A DNA stretch of 64,000 bases from Gorsachius magnificus. Lineage: Eukaryota; Chordata; Aves; Pelecaniformes; Ardeidae. The DNA is taken from contig CM067081.1 in assembly GCA_034008185.1 (NCBI GenBank), positions 80,682,765-80,746,764 on the forward strand, read 5' to 3'. The position numbers and the translations under genes are program-made. Below the pieces are notes generated by a model. That model saw only the letters and a program-made list of their open reading frames with translations, was not told where the DNA came from and ran no database searches. Position 1 is the stretch's first letter. Each line of letters begins with the position of its first letter. Of this stretch, positions 21,771 to 34,900 are shown piece after piece.

Positions 21771-24700
21771 CATATACCAGTGGACACCTTCAGGGAAAAG
21801 GCACAAGTGAGTTTGGTTCATCCTGACAGTTTTATTTTCTCACACCTATTTAGCGAATAGTGATTCATATCCTCGTCTTTGATCTCATTTCTCATCAGTG
21901 TCTCAGCTTTTCAGTACATCCCATGAGAGGCTTTGTCTCAAGAAGAAATAATGGCAGTAATCGTGTATATCAGAAAGGTCTGGCACAGAACAAACTTCAG
22001 CATAAACATGGTTAAAAAGTAGCTCCAAAGTCTGTTCAAGGAGTTGGTTTTCTGACATCTCTTCCTATAGTATTATTCAGAAAGATATGTAGGTATGTGT
22101 ATATGTGTGTGCAGTCACGGTAACAAATCACCAGCACATGGAGTACCAACAGACCCCCCTGCACTTTTTTCTAGTTAATCCATCTGCAAACAAATCTCCT
22201 AGTAAGTTAAAACAGCTCCAGCAAATAAGCCTGTTTCAGCCAAGTGGCAATACTTGCATTCTGAATATCTGACTAAATTCATGCTGTCAAACATCTATTA
22301 TGTGGAGGATTGCTTTCAAGCCAAAGTAACATGCAGACGTGTTAATTATTCGCCTTGTTCATCCTTCCCTCAAGCAATGTTTTAATGAAAGCCCCAGGCT
22401 AACCCTGACTTTCTGAATACCTTACTGGCTAAGTACTCTATTTTTTTAATGTTCAAAAATGAGGGACAAAACCTGTTTTTCTTTTGTCTTTGTCCCAAAT
22501 CATCTTACTTTGTCAGATTTAGAGTAGACAAGGTTCCTTTCCAAGTCTTTCCCTATTTCCAGGGTTTTGTACTGCAAGTGCTGAGAAAAGGTGGGGGAAG
22601 AGCAGCAATCTGAAAACCTCTTCTTTTTGTGGCTTCAGTAGGGCTTTTCCCCATTCCCTGCAAGGATGTTTGGTCATTCCAACCACATCTACATGCAGCC
22701 ATCCCTCCTTCAAGCCAGGGACAGACTGTGGTACCCTGCAAAAAAGCAGCACAGTGGAAGCACAGGCTCTGCACCCTCTAAGTAGCTCTGAACCACACAA
22801 CCACGTCGGTCCCATAGCCCTTCCTAGACAAGAGTATGTCAATGCAGCAGGATTTTACCCCTTCTTCACTTGCTCTTCTCCACTCACAAAGCAGGGTAGT
22901 ATGATCTGAGCATCTTTTCCAGACAGTCAAGATGCCTGTATGTTCTTACGGGTTCACATCCAAAAAAGTGGGCAACACTGGACGACTTAGCTTTTCTCCT
23001 TTGCCTCAGTTTCTTGCCCCATTAAATGGCAGATACTATAATTTATCTGTATGGAGAAGGAGAGGAAAAATTTTAGGTTCAGAGACAAGGTGTGATATAT
23101 TTGAGCTGTCAGGTATTTAAGTAGCAATAGCCATGAGAAATGTTGTTTGGCTTGCTGCTGTCACTCCTGCTTTTATCTTCCTCAGAGACGTTCATATCTT
23201 TTTCCTTCTTTTGTTTTTTTTTTTTTTTTTTTTTAACACATTATTCCCTTTTGTAATTCTTTTTCCCTTTAAGTTGGTTTAGTTATGCAAGAAAATCTGG
23301 AGTATAAGGTTCTGTACATAAATCCTGGGAATTATTCATTCCATCTCATTTGGTCTTTATTTTCAGTAGGGCTCCAATCACCATTACCATTCTCTTTTGC
23401 AAGTAATTTAATGGTTGAGTTCTTTTTCATAAGAGTCTTCATTGTCAAGTAAGTTCTTCAATTAATTCCCTATTGCCCTACCAGTTCAGCTATATTTGCA
23501 ATGTAAACAGATAGGTTTATTTGCATCATTTAATGGTGGGATATGACTGTAGAGCGTGTGTGTGGGGTGTCATTTTACTTTTTTAAGCAGCTTTGTTCTG
23601 CAGGTACAAAGAGAATAAAATTGTGTATCGGGCACTGCTCTGGACCCTGTGTGGGAGGAGAGCAATTTCCAGCCATATCCTTCAGTTCTGAATTTAGCAG
23701 AGAGGAATTTAAGTATATGATGCAACGCATCTGCCTAAAATGTAATGTCATTTGCTTCACAGAGAATTGGTTCAAAATTCAAGCCTACAGTGCATCAGCC
23801 TGGCAATTCCAGAGGAATTTCTTCATGATCCCTGAGCTGGATGGAAGTTAATTATCTTTTAAAGTCATCTGCTCCTTCCAGAGCTGCCCCACGAAAGACA
23901 CTGCTCCTCTGGCGTGCAACTGTCCCCACTGTCCCTGGTGAGTGGCTCGGGGGCTATCAGTCATTGCTCAAAAATGGCTCTTCCAAGTTTCTTTCCTGCT
24001 GTCCCCTTTTATCCCCCTGCCTTGCATACCAGTGTACAAGTCATTTAGACTTTGTCCCAGAGCATGCGAGAAGTTCACAGTCCTCTCCTTGGAGTTTCCA
24101 AATACTCTCCCCATGCACTCACCCTGCTATGAGTCTGCTCTTCATGCCATGGCTCTAGGCCAAGATTTTAAGACAAGAAGGCACTGAGGTACAGTGCTCT
24201 TCCGTGTGACTGGGAAAAGTAACTCCCGCCAGTGCCAGCAGTGAAAACAGACTACCCTTTCTGTGATCTACCCATTACAGTGAAATGAAGTATAACCTTT
24301 AGACACATCACAGTTGCTGCATAAAGCGTGCATAAAAAAATGAGCTTTGTTCATATTGCTTAAGCAATCTTGCTTCATAAATTGTAGTCCCTTTAAAAAT
24401 ATATACACATACACTAGAACAACATTTTCTAAATGTCATGACAGCACTGCTTCTTTTGAAAGATGATGTATGTATCTCGTTCTGTAAAGGAAAGAGTGGG
24501 GAGGAAGCTGACAACTCATTATTTTTGAACATTAAAAAAAAGAACTATATGTTACTTGAGTATGTGAGGTATTTTTAAAATAAAATAGAATAGTTCACAT
24601 TTTATGGCATCACCCTCAAGTCAAAGCTAGCAGAGACAAGATTCCCGAACTTGACTGAAAAATAGAATCCTGTGATGCTCTTATAAGGAGGTTCTCAGCA

Positions 24701-26603
24701 CCTCCACAGTCTATTGGCATCCCAAGGTTGGAAAGGGCTGGACCACAGAAGACTGGAGAGTATTAACTCTGGTTTAGACTTGGCCATTGTGTGGTTCCCT
24801 TTCAGATAAAGCAATTGTAAAGTCACCTTTGACATCTTCCCCATATTTCATCCCTTAAACCCATAACTGGATGTTCATTCCATGAAGTATCAGGCAAGGC
24901 AGCAGCACCGACTCTCTTTGGCTCGACTTTCCCACATCATTATGAGATCCACCAACAGTTCCACTTTTGCATAAATGAATGAGATTCACTGGCCTTATAT
25001 GAAATGGAAACAGACTCCATCTCACAAGCAAGTGAAACATATGGCTGAACCCAAGAGAAGGAGATGGCTAGAGTCACTTCTTTTATCATCTCTTCTTGTT
25101 GGCCAATTCCAAAGCAGAGAGATTTGTGAGCACGTATTTAGTTCAGCTGCGAGGCAAAAAAACTACGTTACAAAGTCTGTCTGTAAGTCAACATTGCTGT
25201 CCCACCAGTCCTTTTTACAGGCAAACTGTTGGGTGAAAGGGTGAAATGCTGCTTTTTGCACCCATGAGGCTCTTGCAGTAAAGGGTAAGTTGTATTCCCC
25301 ATAATACAAATCTTTGAAATTGCTGCGAGTGACAGTGCCTTTATGCTGTGCTCTGATACTGCATTTTTACTGCTGATTACGAGTTATTTCCCAGGGATAA
25401 TTTTCATGGAGCACTCAGTTTTGAATGGATTTTAAAATTATTTCCCTGACCCTACCTATGCAGGACACCTTCCATGTCTTGCACACTGCACTGAAGAGCA
25501 TCCCATCATAAAAGTCTAAATAAGATCTAGAGCAAGTATTTTGACAGACATCCCCTGACCCTCTCCTAAACTTCTAAGTGTACTTGTCCAAAAATGGATC
25601 CAGAAAAATATGTTATTCCTAGACAGCTGCTCAGCAAAGCCCCCATGAAGTTAAGAGAGCTTTTCAAACTGATTGCAGCTGACATATGAGGTCCCATACC
25701 ATTAACAGAGACAGAGAATCATTTCATTTGAATTTCCTTTCCAAATGGCCTGAAGTGCTCCCATGAGCTAACTAGAAAACTAAAATTTTTCTTAGTCTGA
25801 TTTTGAGATTTATTTTTTTTTTTGTACACACACATGCACACACCACTGTTAAAAAAATCTGGAGTTTTGAACTGAATTGCTCTGTAAGAAATCCACCCAC
25901 CTGTGGTGATAACCTCTGCCACGCACACCTGTTTAGGCTGGGACTTCCTCCATTTAGGTCCTTGTCTTGTGAAGAGACTGATACTTGTTTTTCCCCTTTG
26001 TTATTCTTAGACCAGACGCATCTCTGTGGTATTTGATTGCCTGAATATTATTTCTCCATCACTGGACAGCAGCCAGATTGCCATTCCCCTCTGAGTAAAT
26101 AACTTAGAGATTTAATGAAAAATCCACATTACAATAGGAGCCAATCCAAAAAAAATCTGTCAAACATACAATAGAAAATACTTTCTATTGAAACAGAAAC
26201 CCACATAGGAAGTAGCCATTTCCATTTTGAACTTTCAGTTTCTCAAAAAAAAAAAATTCTCTTTGGGTTTGTGTCTCAGGATCATTTGTGGAATTAAAAG
26301 AATAGAGATATTCTAAGGTAAAGGTGCATGGAGTTGAGGTTTAATTTTGTATGTTTCAAGTGAGGTCAGGAAGGGCAAAATGTCCTAATTCTATTGCACA
26401 GCATTTCTACAGAAGAGAATAAAGAATATATATTTGTCTGGGTACCTTATTGTCTCTGTGCTTTGATATCTTCATTCTGTTTTGGTTGCTTTTGAAAAAT
26501 CATGGGGTTTCCATTTAGGAACTATCTCTATCACTCTAAAGCTCAAGAAATGCTACACCTTTGTAATATTTTTACTACCAGAGTGCAGGTAGTTACTGTC
26601 ACA
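21771..26603. other. No recognisable genes
   Basis: About 4.8 kb. A poly-T run (about 23214-23234) and T-rich segments are present. Plus-strand frames of 102 and 105 codons at 23.5-24.2 kb have no domain. A short GGTTGGAAAGGGC motif at 24727 looks CR1-like but is too little to call. Confidence 0.4.
23214..23234. repeat. Poly-T run
   Basis: About 21 consecutive T. It could be a simple repeat or an old antisense poly(A) tail. No retrocopy is recognised beside it. Confidence 0.7.
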
Positions 26604-26613
26604 TAGCTTTATT
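26604..26613. repeat. Target-site duplication, 5' copy
   Basis: TAGCTTTATT, identical to 27042-27051, flanking the CR1 insertion. Confidence 0.85.
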
Positions 26614-27041
26614 GTGGGACTTCTCTCCATTATTTTTCAACAGTCAGGAGTCTGGAAAGGTCCCAGTCAACTGGAAGCTGGCAAGTGTTGTCCCAGTTTT
26701 CAAGAAGAGTAAGAAGGAAGACCCTGGTAATTACAGGCCTGCCAGTCTCACTTCAGTGCCTGGTAAAATTATGGAGAAGGTTATTCTGAGAGTCATTGAA
26801 AAACACCTGAGAAAAAATGCAGTCATTGGTCATAGCCAGCACGGGTTCACTGGGAGGGTGGTCGGTCACTGGAACAGGGTCCCCAAGGAATTGGTCACGG
26901 CACCAAGACTGTCAGGGTTCAAGGAACATCTGGATGACACACTTAGCCATATGGTTTAGTTTTAGGTAGTCCTGCGAGGAGCAGCGATCTGGACTTGATG
27001 ATTCTTATGAGTCCCTTCCAACTTGAGATATTCTATGATTC
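26614..27041 (+). mobile_element. CR1 LINE, 428 bp, internally deleted, with TSD
   Basis: It starts with the CR1 block preceding the RT (TCTCCATTATTTTTCAAC), passes through the finger region (VFKKSKKEDPGNYRPASLTS) and then jumps from the QHGFT block directly to the C-terminal HWNRVPKEL block. About 1.0 kb is missing compared with the copy at 57.5-60.4 kb. The 3' end is preserved, with CCCTTCCAACTTGAGATATTC and a tail TTCTATGATTC, the classic CR1 terminal repeat. The 10-bp duplication fixes both edges. Confidence 0.9.
26620..26959 (+). pseudogene. CR1 ORF2 remnant with in-frame deletion
   Basis: An open frame runs across the internal deletion without a stop and ends at the family's usual SHMV stop. 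It fuses about 72 residues of the RT finger region to about 40 residues of the extreme C-terminus. The FADD catalytic block is absent, so it cannot act as a polymerase. The open reading across the junction is probably chance, since one third of deletions keep frame. Confidence 0.75.
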
Positions 27042-27051
27042 TAGCTTTATT
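27042..27051. repeat. Target-site duplication, 3' copy
   Basis: TAGCTTTATT directly after the CR1 tail. Confidence 0.85.
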
Positions 27052-30000
27052 TCTAAATAAGAACTGTCTGTCACTGGTGATTTTGTTGCTGTGTTTTCAG
27101 AATATAACCTGTGTTTGCACCTTCAGCAGCACACAGGTAGTTGTCCTGCTTTTTAGGCATCCTATCTCTAGTTTAGGACTAATTATAATATGCTTTCCTC
27201 CAGTCAATCTGTAATTTGGATGGGGTCAACCATCAGCTCCTTTATCATAGGCCACAGAGGGAAGAAGTGATAGATACAGTTTTCAGTAATTTTTTTTTTT
27301 TTTTTAATAAGCTGGCTGATGCTGGATTTCACTATAACATTTTTTACAACTGGCTGATAGTTCTGGTTTTAATAGGCTTACTTCTGGCAAAATATTTTCT
27401 ATTAACTGCTTACGGGACACCACATGTGATTAAGTAGCAGCGTAACACATGTAACATTAAAGAGTGTGCTGTCTGAAATACTACTAATGGGTCAAAATTG
27501 TCTAGAGTTTAGCTACTTAAGCAAGTAGAGGACACCAAAAGCAGAGATCTGCAGAGCAAAGCAGTTGCTGCCAAGGACGTACCATCATACTGGTGGCATG
27601 TCAGGAGATTTCATTTCACATTTGCTTTCACTTGGCCCCATGGACTGAACTCCTGCTGGTGTTGGACGGTGTTAGGTATGCTGTTGGGGTGCATCTTCCC
27701 ATCCAAATTCATCTGAAAGGACTCAGAGACCACTCCACACTGTGAACTGAAGCATGAGGTCAGCGGAGACAACTGGGGGATTTGCTTCCAAAGAGCCTAT
27801 CTGATCTGTCCAAAAACACTAATAGAGGTAGACCCAAGGGAGAGCAGGATCTCTCAAAGCAATATTTCCTGTGGTGTTCTCATGCTCTAATTTTACTCCG
27901 TATAAGACTTTAATGACTCAAAACTGTGTTGTGAATTTAGGAGGTTTAACATTAAAGAACAATGCCATTTGAAAAAAAAGCTGGGATGATGAATTACGTG
28001 ATACTTGTACTTCTAAGATACATATCAGACATTGAACTTTGAGGCTGACTGGCAGGGGTTTTTGCTTTGTCCTGTGAATAACACTGAAGGATAAATAACA
28101 ATGATTTGGAGAATATGTACCACATGGTCCATCATCTCTTTTTGTTTCTAATTTTGCAGTGGAACTTTTCTGTTGACTCTAAGTTTGGTGTTTGGTTCTT
28201 TGTTTTCTTTTAATTCCCCTAGCAACCATAGTGTTGTCCTGGTTACAATGATACACACGCTTAGTACTATATCGTAGGAATTTTCAAGCCTGAGCAACTA
28301 TCACATTGCTGCAGTGGGGTGGTGGAAGATGTAGCAGTCGATAGTTCAGCAGCTGCCTTCTGCTCCTAACTGGTTACATCTGGAGATAACACAAAGTTTT
28401 ATGTAATAACTTCAGATTCAACACCCCGTGTTTTTGTCACACTGTTTTCAGGTGTGACAGCTTTTAAATGTTATATCTCTGTTGCTAGGGGAGATTTTTC
28501 ATGCTGCCTTTTTCCTTTTAACACATTATAAGCCCATCTCAGGCCTTGTATTGCTTAAAGCGGTGAGATGGTGCACGGTAAGACAGAAAAACAATGCTGT
28601 TCTATTTAAGCTCTCGGCTCAGAGCAAGTTGCCTCCTTGAACAGAATTATCTTCTCCTGTGATCTTTACAAAGTATATTTATAGTAAAATGCCTACATTT
28701 TAAATTTGAATTCATCCCTTTTCTCCTATATCTACTGATCCTCTAGAAGATATTTATTTCACATCAGTTGCTGAGATTTCCCACTGCCTTCAATTTCTAG
28801 AGAGTACAGAGAGGTAACTGCATTTATATTTCCAAATCCATGGGTTATAGTGCTAGATTTCCTAAAAAGTCAGCTGTGGTATCAGCACATTGGCTTCTAG
28901 AAAGTCATTATTGTTAAAAACTGCTTCTGCAAAAAAACTTATACCTCCTTCCTTTTCCTCTCCTGACCACCTGCAGTGTGGAAAAATCCCTTTTTTTACT
29001 GTGCCTTTAAGTAATGCTTTTCCCGCAAACAAATTAAACAGTATATTCCCATATGGAAATCTGTCTGTGCCTCGTGAGACAGTCTCTGTCATGATGGCAT
29101 CTCTGCAGGGTGATCAAATCACAGGACAAAACACCACAAATTTTGTGGAGTAGATGTGTTTAGTTCTGTTTCCATTACTGAAGATTGATTTGTGGGAACA
29201 TAAAATGATGAATTTTATCACTTTTTGTCATGTGATGAGAAAAAGGTTGTATGTACACTGGGAAAGAAATGGAGCATACCAGTCATCTGTTAATAGCGTG
29301 CCTATTGTTAATGATTGCAAGGAATTCTCCTTGGGCAGATGTCTTTATATAAAACATACCTGAATTCTACAATGTCTTCTTTCAATTGTTCATTTGAAAG
29401 TGACATTCTTCTTTTGAAAGCATCTATTTTAAGCTAAATTAAATATATTTTAAGTTAAATAAATATTTTCAGTTAAATAAACAAAAGAGAGGGTTCTAAC
29501 TTGTAACAGGAGTTTTACAACTTTTTTATCTCATCGAAACTTAATCTTTTGTAACGTGTTACTTTTTGCATCCACTCCCCATCAATTTTCCATGTTTAGT
29601 TACAGAACCAAAATTGGCTTTACCCATTTGTATTTCTGATGACATGTGAAATCTTACCATATAGAAACAATAAATGGCATTCTGCAAAAGCTCGTGTTTG
29701 TCACCTGTGTTAGGAGCAGTCTTTTCTAGATTGTATTTCTAAAAGTACAGTCACTCCCACCCATACTTGTCTTTATCCCTTTCTGAGTGTCCTTATCTCT
29801 TTTTGTGCAAAGTTAGCAGGAAACAAATACGAGTTTCAAATGTTAAAAAAAAAACCCATAGGAAATAACATGCTTCTCTAAGAAGAAGTGTTGCCTCCTA
29901 CCTGTGTTCTGCCATGTTCTGTATCATGTGCCCTGAGATTGTCCAACACATGGTGTTACAAAGAAGGGCACATTCAGACACACATCACTTCAGAAGAAAG

Positions 30001-31194
30001 TAGCTAAGTAGTTAATGTGGTCCATGAGTAAGGAATTCCTTTATGGTTCTCTGCTGACTAATTTATACCTTGGACCATATTTGTTTACCGATACCTTGAC
30101 AATGTGGCGTTGCAGTTGATCATGTAGGTATCCAGCTGTTTTTAAAAAAGTATGCCTGGATTGTTTTTTTCCTCTGATCTTCTGCAGCAGTAATTTTTAT
30201 GTACTGACAGCCACTCAGGATATTGAAAGCCCTTAATCACTACAGTAAAGGTGAGTATCTGGCAAGTCGAGTTTCTTTGAATATTGGCTCACTGTGAATG
30301 ATAAGGTTATAAAACCCACTATTGTTGATGTATTAGTCATGTTCTTGAAAACCAACTGATGGTGTATATTAATGGCTTAGCTACAAAGTAAATCATCTGC
30401 ATTATTAAAGCAGTTGTATATATATTTATGGATTACTATAACAGTCAATAAAGTAACAGAGTAGAGAAAGAAAGAAGAAAATGACAAGGCTGTACCATGA
30501 TTTTTTATTTTTGGCTTGTCTCTGTCTCAAAAACTAACATGGCGTGTGTGATTTAAACTTTGGTCAGAAAAAAAGTTATAAAAAGGAATAGAACTATAAA
30601 GTACCTAAAATGGAGTACATGAAGCATAGGGACTATTTTTAACTTTTTCTTCTCTCTCCACAGAATATTGCCAGAAAGACAAAATTGCCTTTTCTGAGTG
30701 CGTCTGTGATTCTGTTTGCATCAAGAGGTAATGAATGGACTTAGGTATAGATAGAGAGAATCACTCATTGGCTTTCTATAACTTTTTAATTAAGTCTTCT
30801 GCTTAAAATAATTTAAAAAAAAAAAATAATCAAATTACCAAACCGAAAAGAACCCACAACAAAAACTGTAAATAAGATCTGAGTCCAATCTTTTTCCATC
30901 ACAATATTTACATTCAGGAAGTTTTGACCAAAGTTTTAAAGAGAATCCTGTCTGAGTGCCCACGGTTATTGGATATTCTCACACTTAATATGAAGATTGA
31001 AGCTGTCTTAACAACAAATTCACTTATTTGGATTAAATAGTGCCTTGTTCAGTGGAAAGACTTACTGGATAGACTGGCAAATATATGGTGAGAGTGAAAT
31101 ATCTGTTACATGTCCTACTTTCTCTTCAAGAAAATGAGAATTTGTGTAAATTTCTGAGCTGTTTCACTTTTATAAATTTCAGAGACGTATATGA
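27052..31194. other. No recognisable genes
   Basis: AT-rich DNA with short runs of T and A. Open frames are under 90 codons. A splice-bounded exon-like segment at 30664-30727 is listed separately. Confidence 0.4.
30664..30727 (+). other. Exon-like segment (speculative)
   Basis: 64 bases preceded by a strong pyrimidine tract and acceptor (CTTCTCTCTCCACAG) and followed by a good donor (AAGAG|GTAATG). Two of three frames are open; one would encode a short cysteine-rich run (four Cys in about 17 residues). No other exon can be linked to it and I do not recognise the peptide. It could be a lncRNA exon or chance. Confidence 0.15.
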
Positions 31195-31290
31195 AGATGG
31201 TAGAAATAACAGTGCAGCCCATCACAGGGGACATCTTGAATGATGGCTGAGAAACAATGTAATTGGCTGTTACAGCCAATGAATCTATTG
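31195..31290 (-). repeat. Arm of a diverged inverted-repeat pair
   Basis: The minus-strand reading from CACAATAGATTC to ATGTCCCCT aligns with the plus strand from 31909 with about 76% identity over a 67-bp core (16 mismatches by hand count). Weaker similarity may extend further. Confidence 0.6.
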
Positions 31291-31904
31291 TGTTAGTGAA
31301 GGAGAACAGATTATAATGGACTTTCTGCATCATTTTAAAGGATGAAAAGCGCATAATTAAGACTGATATTCTCATTTCAGTTATGCTGTACCCATATGGC
31401 TAATACAAAAAGTTGTTAACAAAAAGTTTGTGTCAGAGACTCTAGCTGCAGGAAGATGGAAAAAATAGGTGGTTTGCAGAACTTGCATCAGAAAAATGTT
31501 CCACCTTGTCACCAAGCTGTTTGCAGTTTCTAAGACATAACATTTGAGGTGACAATGACTAATTTTTGTAGACTCCTGAACTGTTGTATATTCGGCTTTA
31601 AAAATCAAGTTCACATTTAATCGTCTCCAGATGTTAAGAAAATCCTGTTCTAAGTAAATTATTTTTTGCGTAAACATCAAGCTTTCTTTTTTATCTTCTA
31701 ATGAAATTTGCAATACCTTGTCAGATTGGCGTGAAATTCAGAAGAGTCAACTGAATTCTCATAATTTGGGTCCAACCAGATGAAACAAGAAAATTACTCA
31801 TATTTATTTGCATGATGGAAAGATTTTTTTCATTAAGCTTCCTTTGGTATGATGCTGGAAGGGTGAAGAACACCTTAGACACAGGCAAAATGCAGCAACA
31901 GATA
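31291..31904. other. Spacer between the inverted-repeat arms
   Basis: About 610 bp. A 110-codon minus-strand frame (31381-31713) and a 77-codon minus-strand frame (31721-31954) lie here. I tried to read them as a DNA-transposon transposase and could not support it. Confidence 0.35.
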
Positions 31905-31990
31905 CTAGCACAATGGACTGGTTGGCTGTAGCAGCTGATTATAGTGCATGTCATCCATTGTTCAAGCTGTCCCCTAGGAAAAGATGCATC
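31905..31990 (+). repeat. Second arm of the inverted-repeat pair
   Basis: See 31195-31290. The core begins CACAATGGACTGGTTGGC and ends CTGTCCCCT. The source repeat family is not recognised. Confidence 0.6.
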
Positions 31991-34900
31991 CTGTTGCTGC
32001 TGCTCTTTGAAAGCTTAAAAACAAGTGCAATACTTCAGCAACCTCTACAAGGTCTTACTTTACAGAAATGCAGGAGTAGTATTTTGGGAAGCCAGAAGGA
32101 ATGCGCATACGTAGAGAATTCATAAACTATTTTAGTTTTCTGAGGACAACAGAAATGTGTGGGTTGGAAGGGTGAGAATTTTACTTGCTTTTATCCTTTA
32201 TTTAGAAGTACCTGAAGTCTTTCTTTAACAATAGATGTAAAAATTGTAAAGATTGTACAGCTCACATAAGAGATCTTATGTTAATGTTTTTCTAATCATA
32301 GTCTCAGAACAGTTATGGACCATACATCAGTATGTTAATTTAGAGAAATTTTTCAAGCTCTAGCCTGGTCTGAAGGTTGGGAAATACATCATATGTGCTC
32401 AAGCGTACAATCAGATTTCATGTACAGATTAAGCACTTTAATTAAAACTGTGGTTCTCATTTCCTAAGATTATCAAAGCTACATTTCTCCTAGCTTAAAA
32501 GAATGTGACTGACCACCTCTTGTCAGTATTTTTAAATGAACTGTATTCGTTACTGATCTCTGAGTAGAAACATGGAAAATAGTTGCACGTAGCATGTGAA
32601 GTTTACACATAACAGCACATCTGCTGTCTATTAAGTGCATGGACTGACCATATTTACTGATTTTTCTCTCTTCTATCCGTGATACCCCTCACTATTCAAC
32701 TCAGTATCCCATATCTAAGTGGATGTTCAGCTTCTTCCCTGTCAAGTTAAGTGTCTGCAGAGTAGATCAATTGTCTACCCCAGAAAGCACAAAGCTGGCA
32801 AAGACAAAGGTGTTCTGCTGATTTGGATGAACCTTATACTCAGTGTCCCTGCATCCTGTTGCATCCTCTTCAATGTTGATGTTTCTAACATCCAGATCAA
32901 AAGTATTTTTCAACAGGTTTGGGGTTTGTGGTTTTTTTCCAGAAAATATATTTTCCCATTCAGTATCTACTCTCTCCTTGCTGCCTTGTGTCCTAAAATA
33001 TAAGCACTTGCAAAGGCTACTGAAGAATACTTAAGGCATAGATGCAAGCAGAAGCTTTAAAGTTTTCTAGTGATCTGAGAGGTCTGGTTATTCTACATTC
33101 TTCCATTTTACGAATTAGAAAAGTCTCCCATGCACCTAAAAACTTTCAGGCCAGGAAAAATTTCCATACATACAATAAAACATGAATTACCAATATTCAT
33201 GCTAAGGACTGGAAGAGAAAGAAAATTGCACAGGAGAAAGAAAATAAGCAGAGGTTTCTCTGAAAAATACGTGGGAAACATCACCATACCGCAGGTTAGA
33301 AAAGAATGCAAGGGGATAATAAAACATGATGAGGGAAGAATGGTTCATAAATTGCCAATTAATCCACAAGTTTTATATTAGGATGTAGCCCATCCTAGGA
33401 ATTAGTTATCTTGGGGCTCTTTGTGGTTAATTTGTGTAGTTATCTGAAACCTAAGTGAATGATTAATGTAAGGAAACAGTGGGTTAGAGAGTTTAGAGGG
33501 AAAGAAGGTAAAAATTAAAAAAGTATAGATGTCCAAAAGGGGAGGGGGGCGGGGAATTGATACATGGATTTATGGATTGTATTAAAATACCCCACAGATA
33601 AAAAATATACCCAGCTTACTATTTTCTGAGAAGAAATCCTGGCCATAAGTCCAGCTTTGTTTTCTTAAAAGGGAGGATAATATCCTATATTTGTTGAAGT
33701 TAGTACCATTAACTCCAAAGTGTCTAGGCTCTGAGACAAGTCCCCTTTCATTGGCTTACAAATTATTTTGAATGCGATCATCATTATTCAAATGCAAATA
33801 TTATGAAATTTATCTATATCTAGTGGATGTGATTTAGATGATGAGGTGATACTGGAATTCAGAGTTGATGATGTATTTAGCATTTTAGCCTGAAAGAAAT
33901 CCTCTTTCATGATGTGACCAGCGTATATTAGGGAGTATATCTTGTTTCCTAGAACTTTACACTACCTGTCAAATTATTGGTTTGCCAAGTAGAGCCTTGC
34001 TGGATTCATACTTATCTACTAATATCTACATTGGATTTGGTTTACCTGAATTCATTTCTAGGAGTGTCATCCTGTCTGGTTTATACCTCACATGACTCTT
34101 CAAAAATTCTTTTCTGTGGAGAAAAATAGCACCACATAATAGTGTGTTTTGTGTTTGTTTCTGTCTCTACAATCTCACATATGAAAATATGTACATATAA
34201 CTTTGTTGTATCCTGAAAAAGCAGTAATCTGAAAACCAAGTTAGATTATTTCCTTCTGTATCTTACCACTAACTTGGAATCATGTCCACTCCACCAGCTT
34301 TTCTTCATAAAGCCATTCAGATCTAGGGCAAATCAATGTACCTTCAGGAAATAATTTTGTTTAGTGAACAAGAAGAAGTGGAGTCTGACTCATTCTTGCA
34401 AAGCTGCTCTAGGGTGAATCGCAGTAAATATCATAAAACTTCTTTTAAGCATTATGTTCTAATTTATGTGAAAAATGGCTACAAAAGTGACACACACTTA
34501 ACTAAAATTTCTGAGTCACACCTGCTGAAATAAGTTTCCACTGTTATCTATCACTGTTAGCTCTCACTCTATGTTCTTCCTATTTTTGTCTGGGTAGGAG
34601 TAGATTGTTGTAGAGGTATTTACTAAAGTAATGGGGTGGAAAGCTGGCAGCCTATTTAAGCTGGCAAAGTAAATATCTCCTAGCAGTATCTCTGTCGATT
34701 GCCCTGTATGCTTTTTTTTGCCTGTGTGAAGCTCATATAGAATAAGAAATACTAAGGAACTACAGGTGAAAGAAAAGAGTTTCCCTCTTTTGACAGGCAA
34801 CCCAAGAGGTCAGTAATTACTTTGCAAATTATCTATGAATATTATCTCCCCTTCAATAGAGGAAACTACATCAGTAATGTCACTCATTATGACATTTTAT

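Noticed and set aside
24680..24780. Possible short CR1 3' fragment (GGTTGGAAAGGGC wording)
   Set aside because: Only about a dozen bases resemble CR1, and the flanks do not continue the match.
31381..31713. 110-codon minus-strand frame between the inverted-repeat arms, considered as a transposase
   Set aside because: No catalytic or dimerisation motif of hAT, Tc/mariner or piggyBac could be pointed to, and it contains no partner frame.
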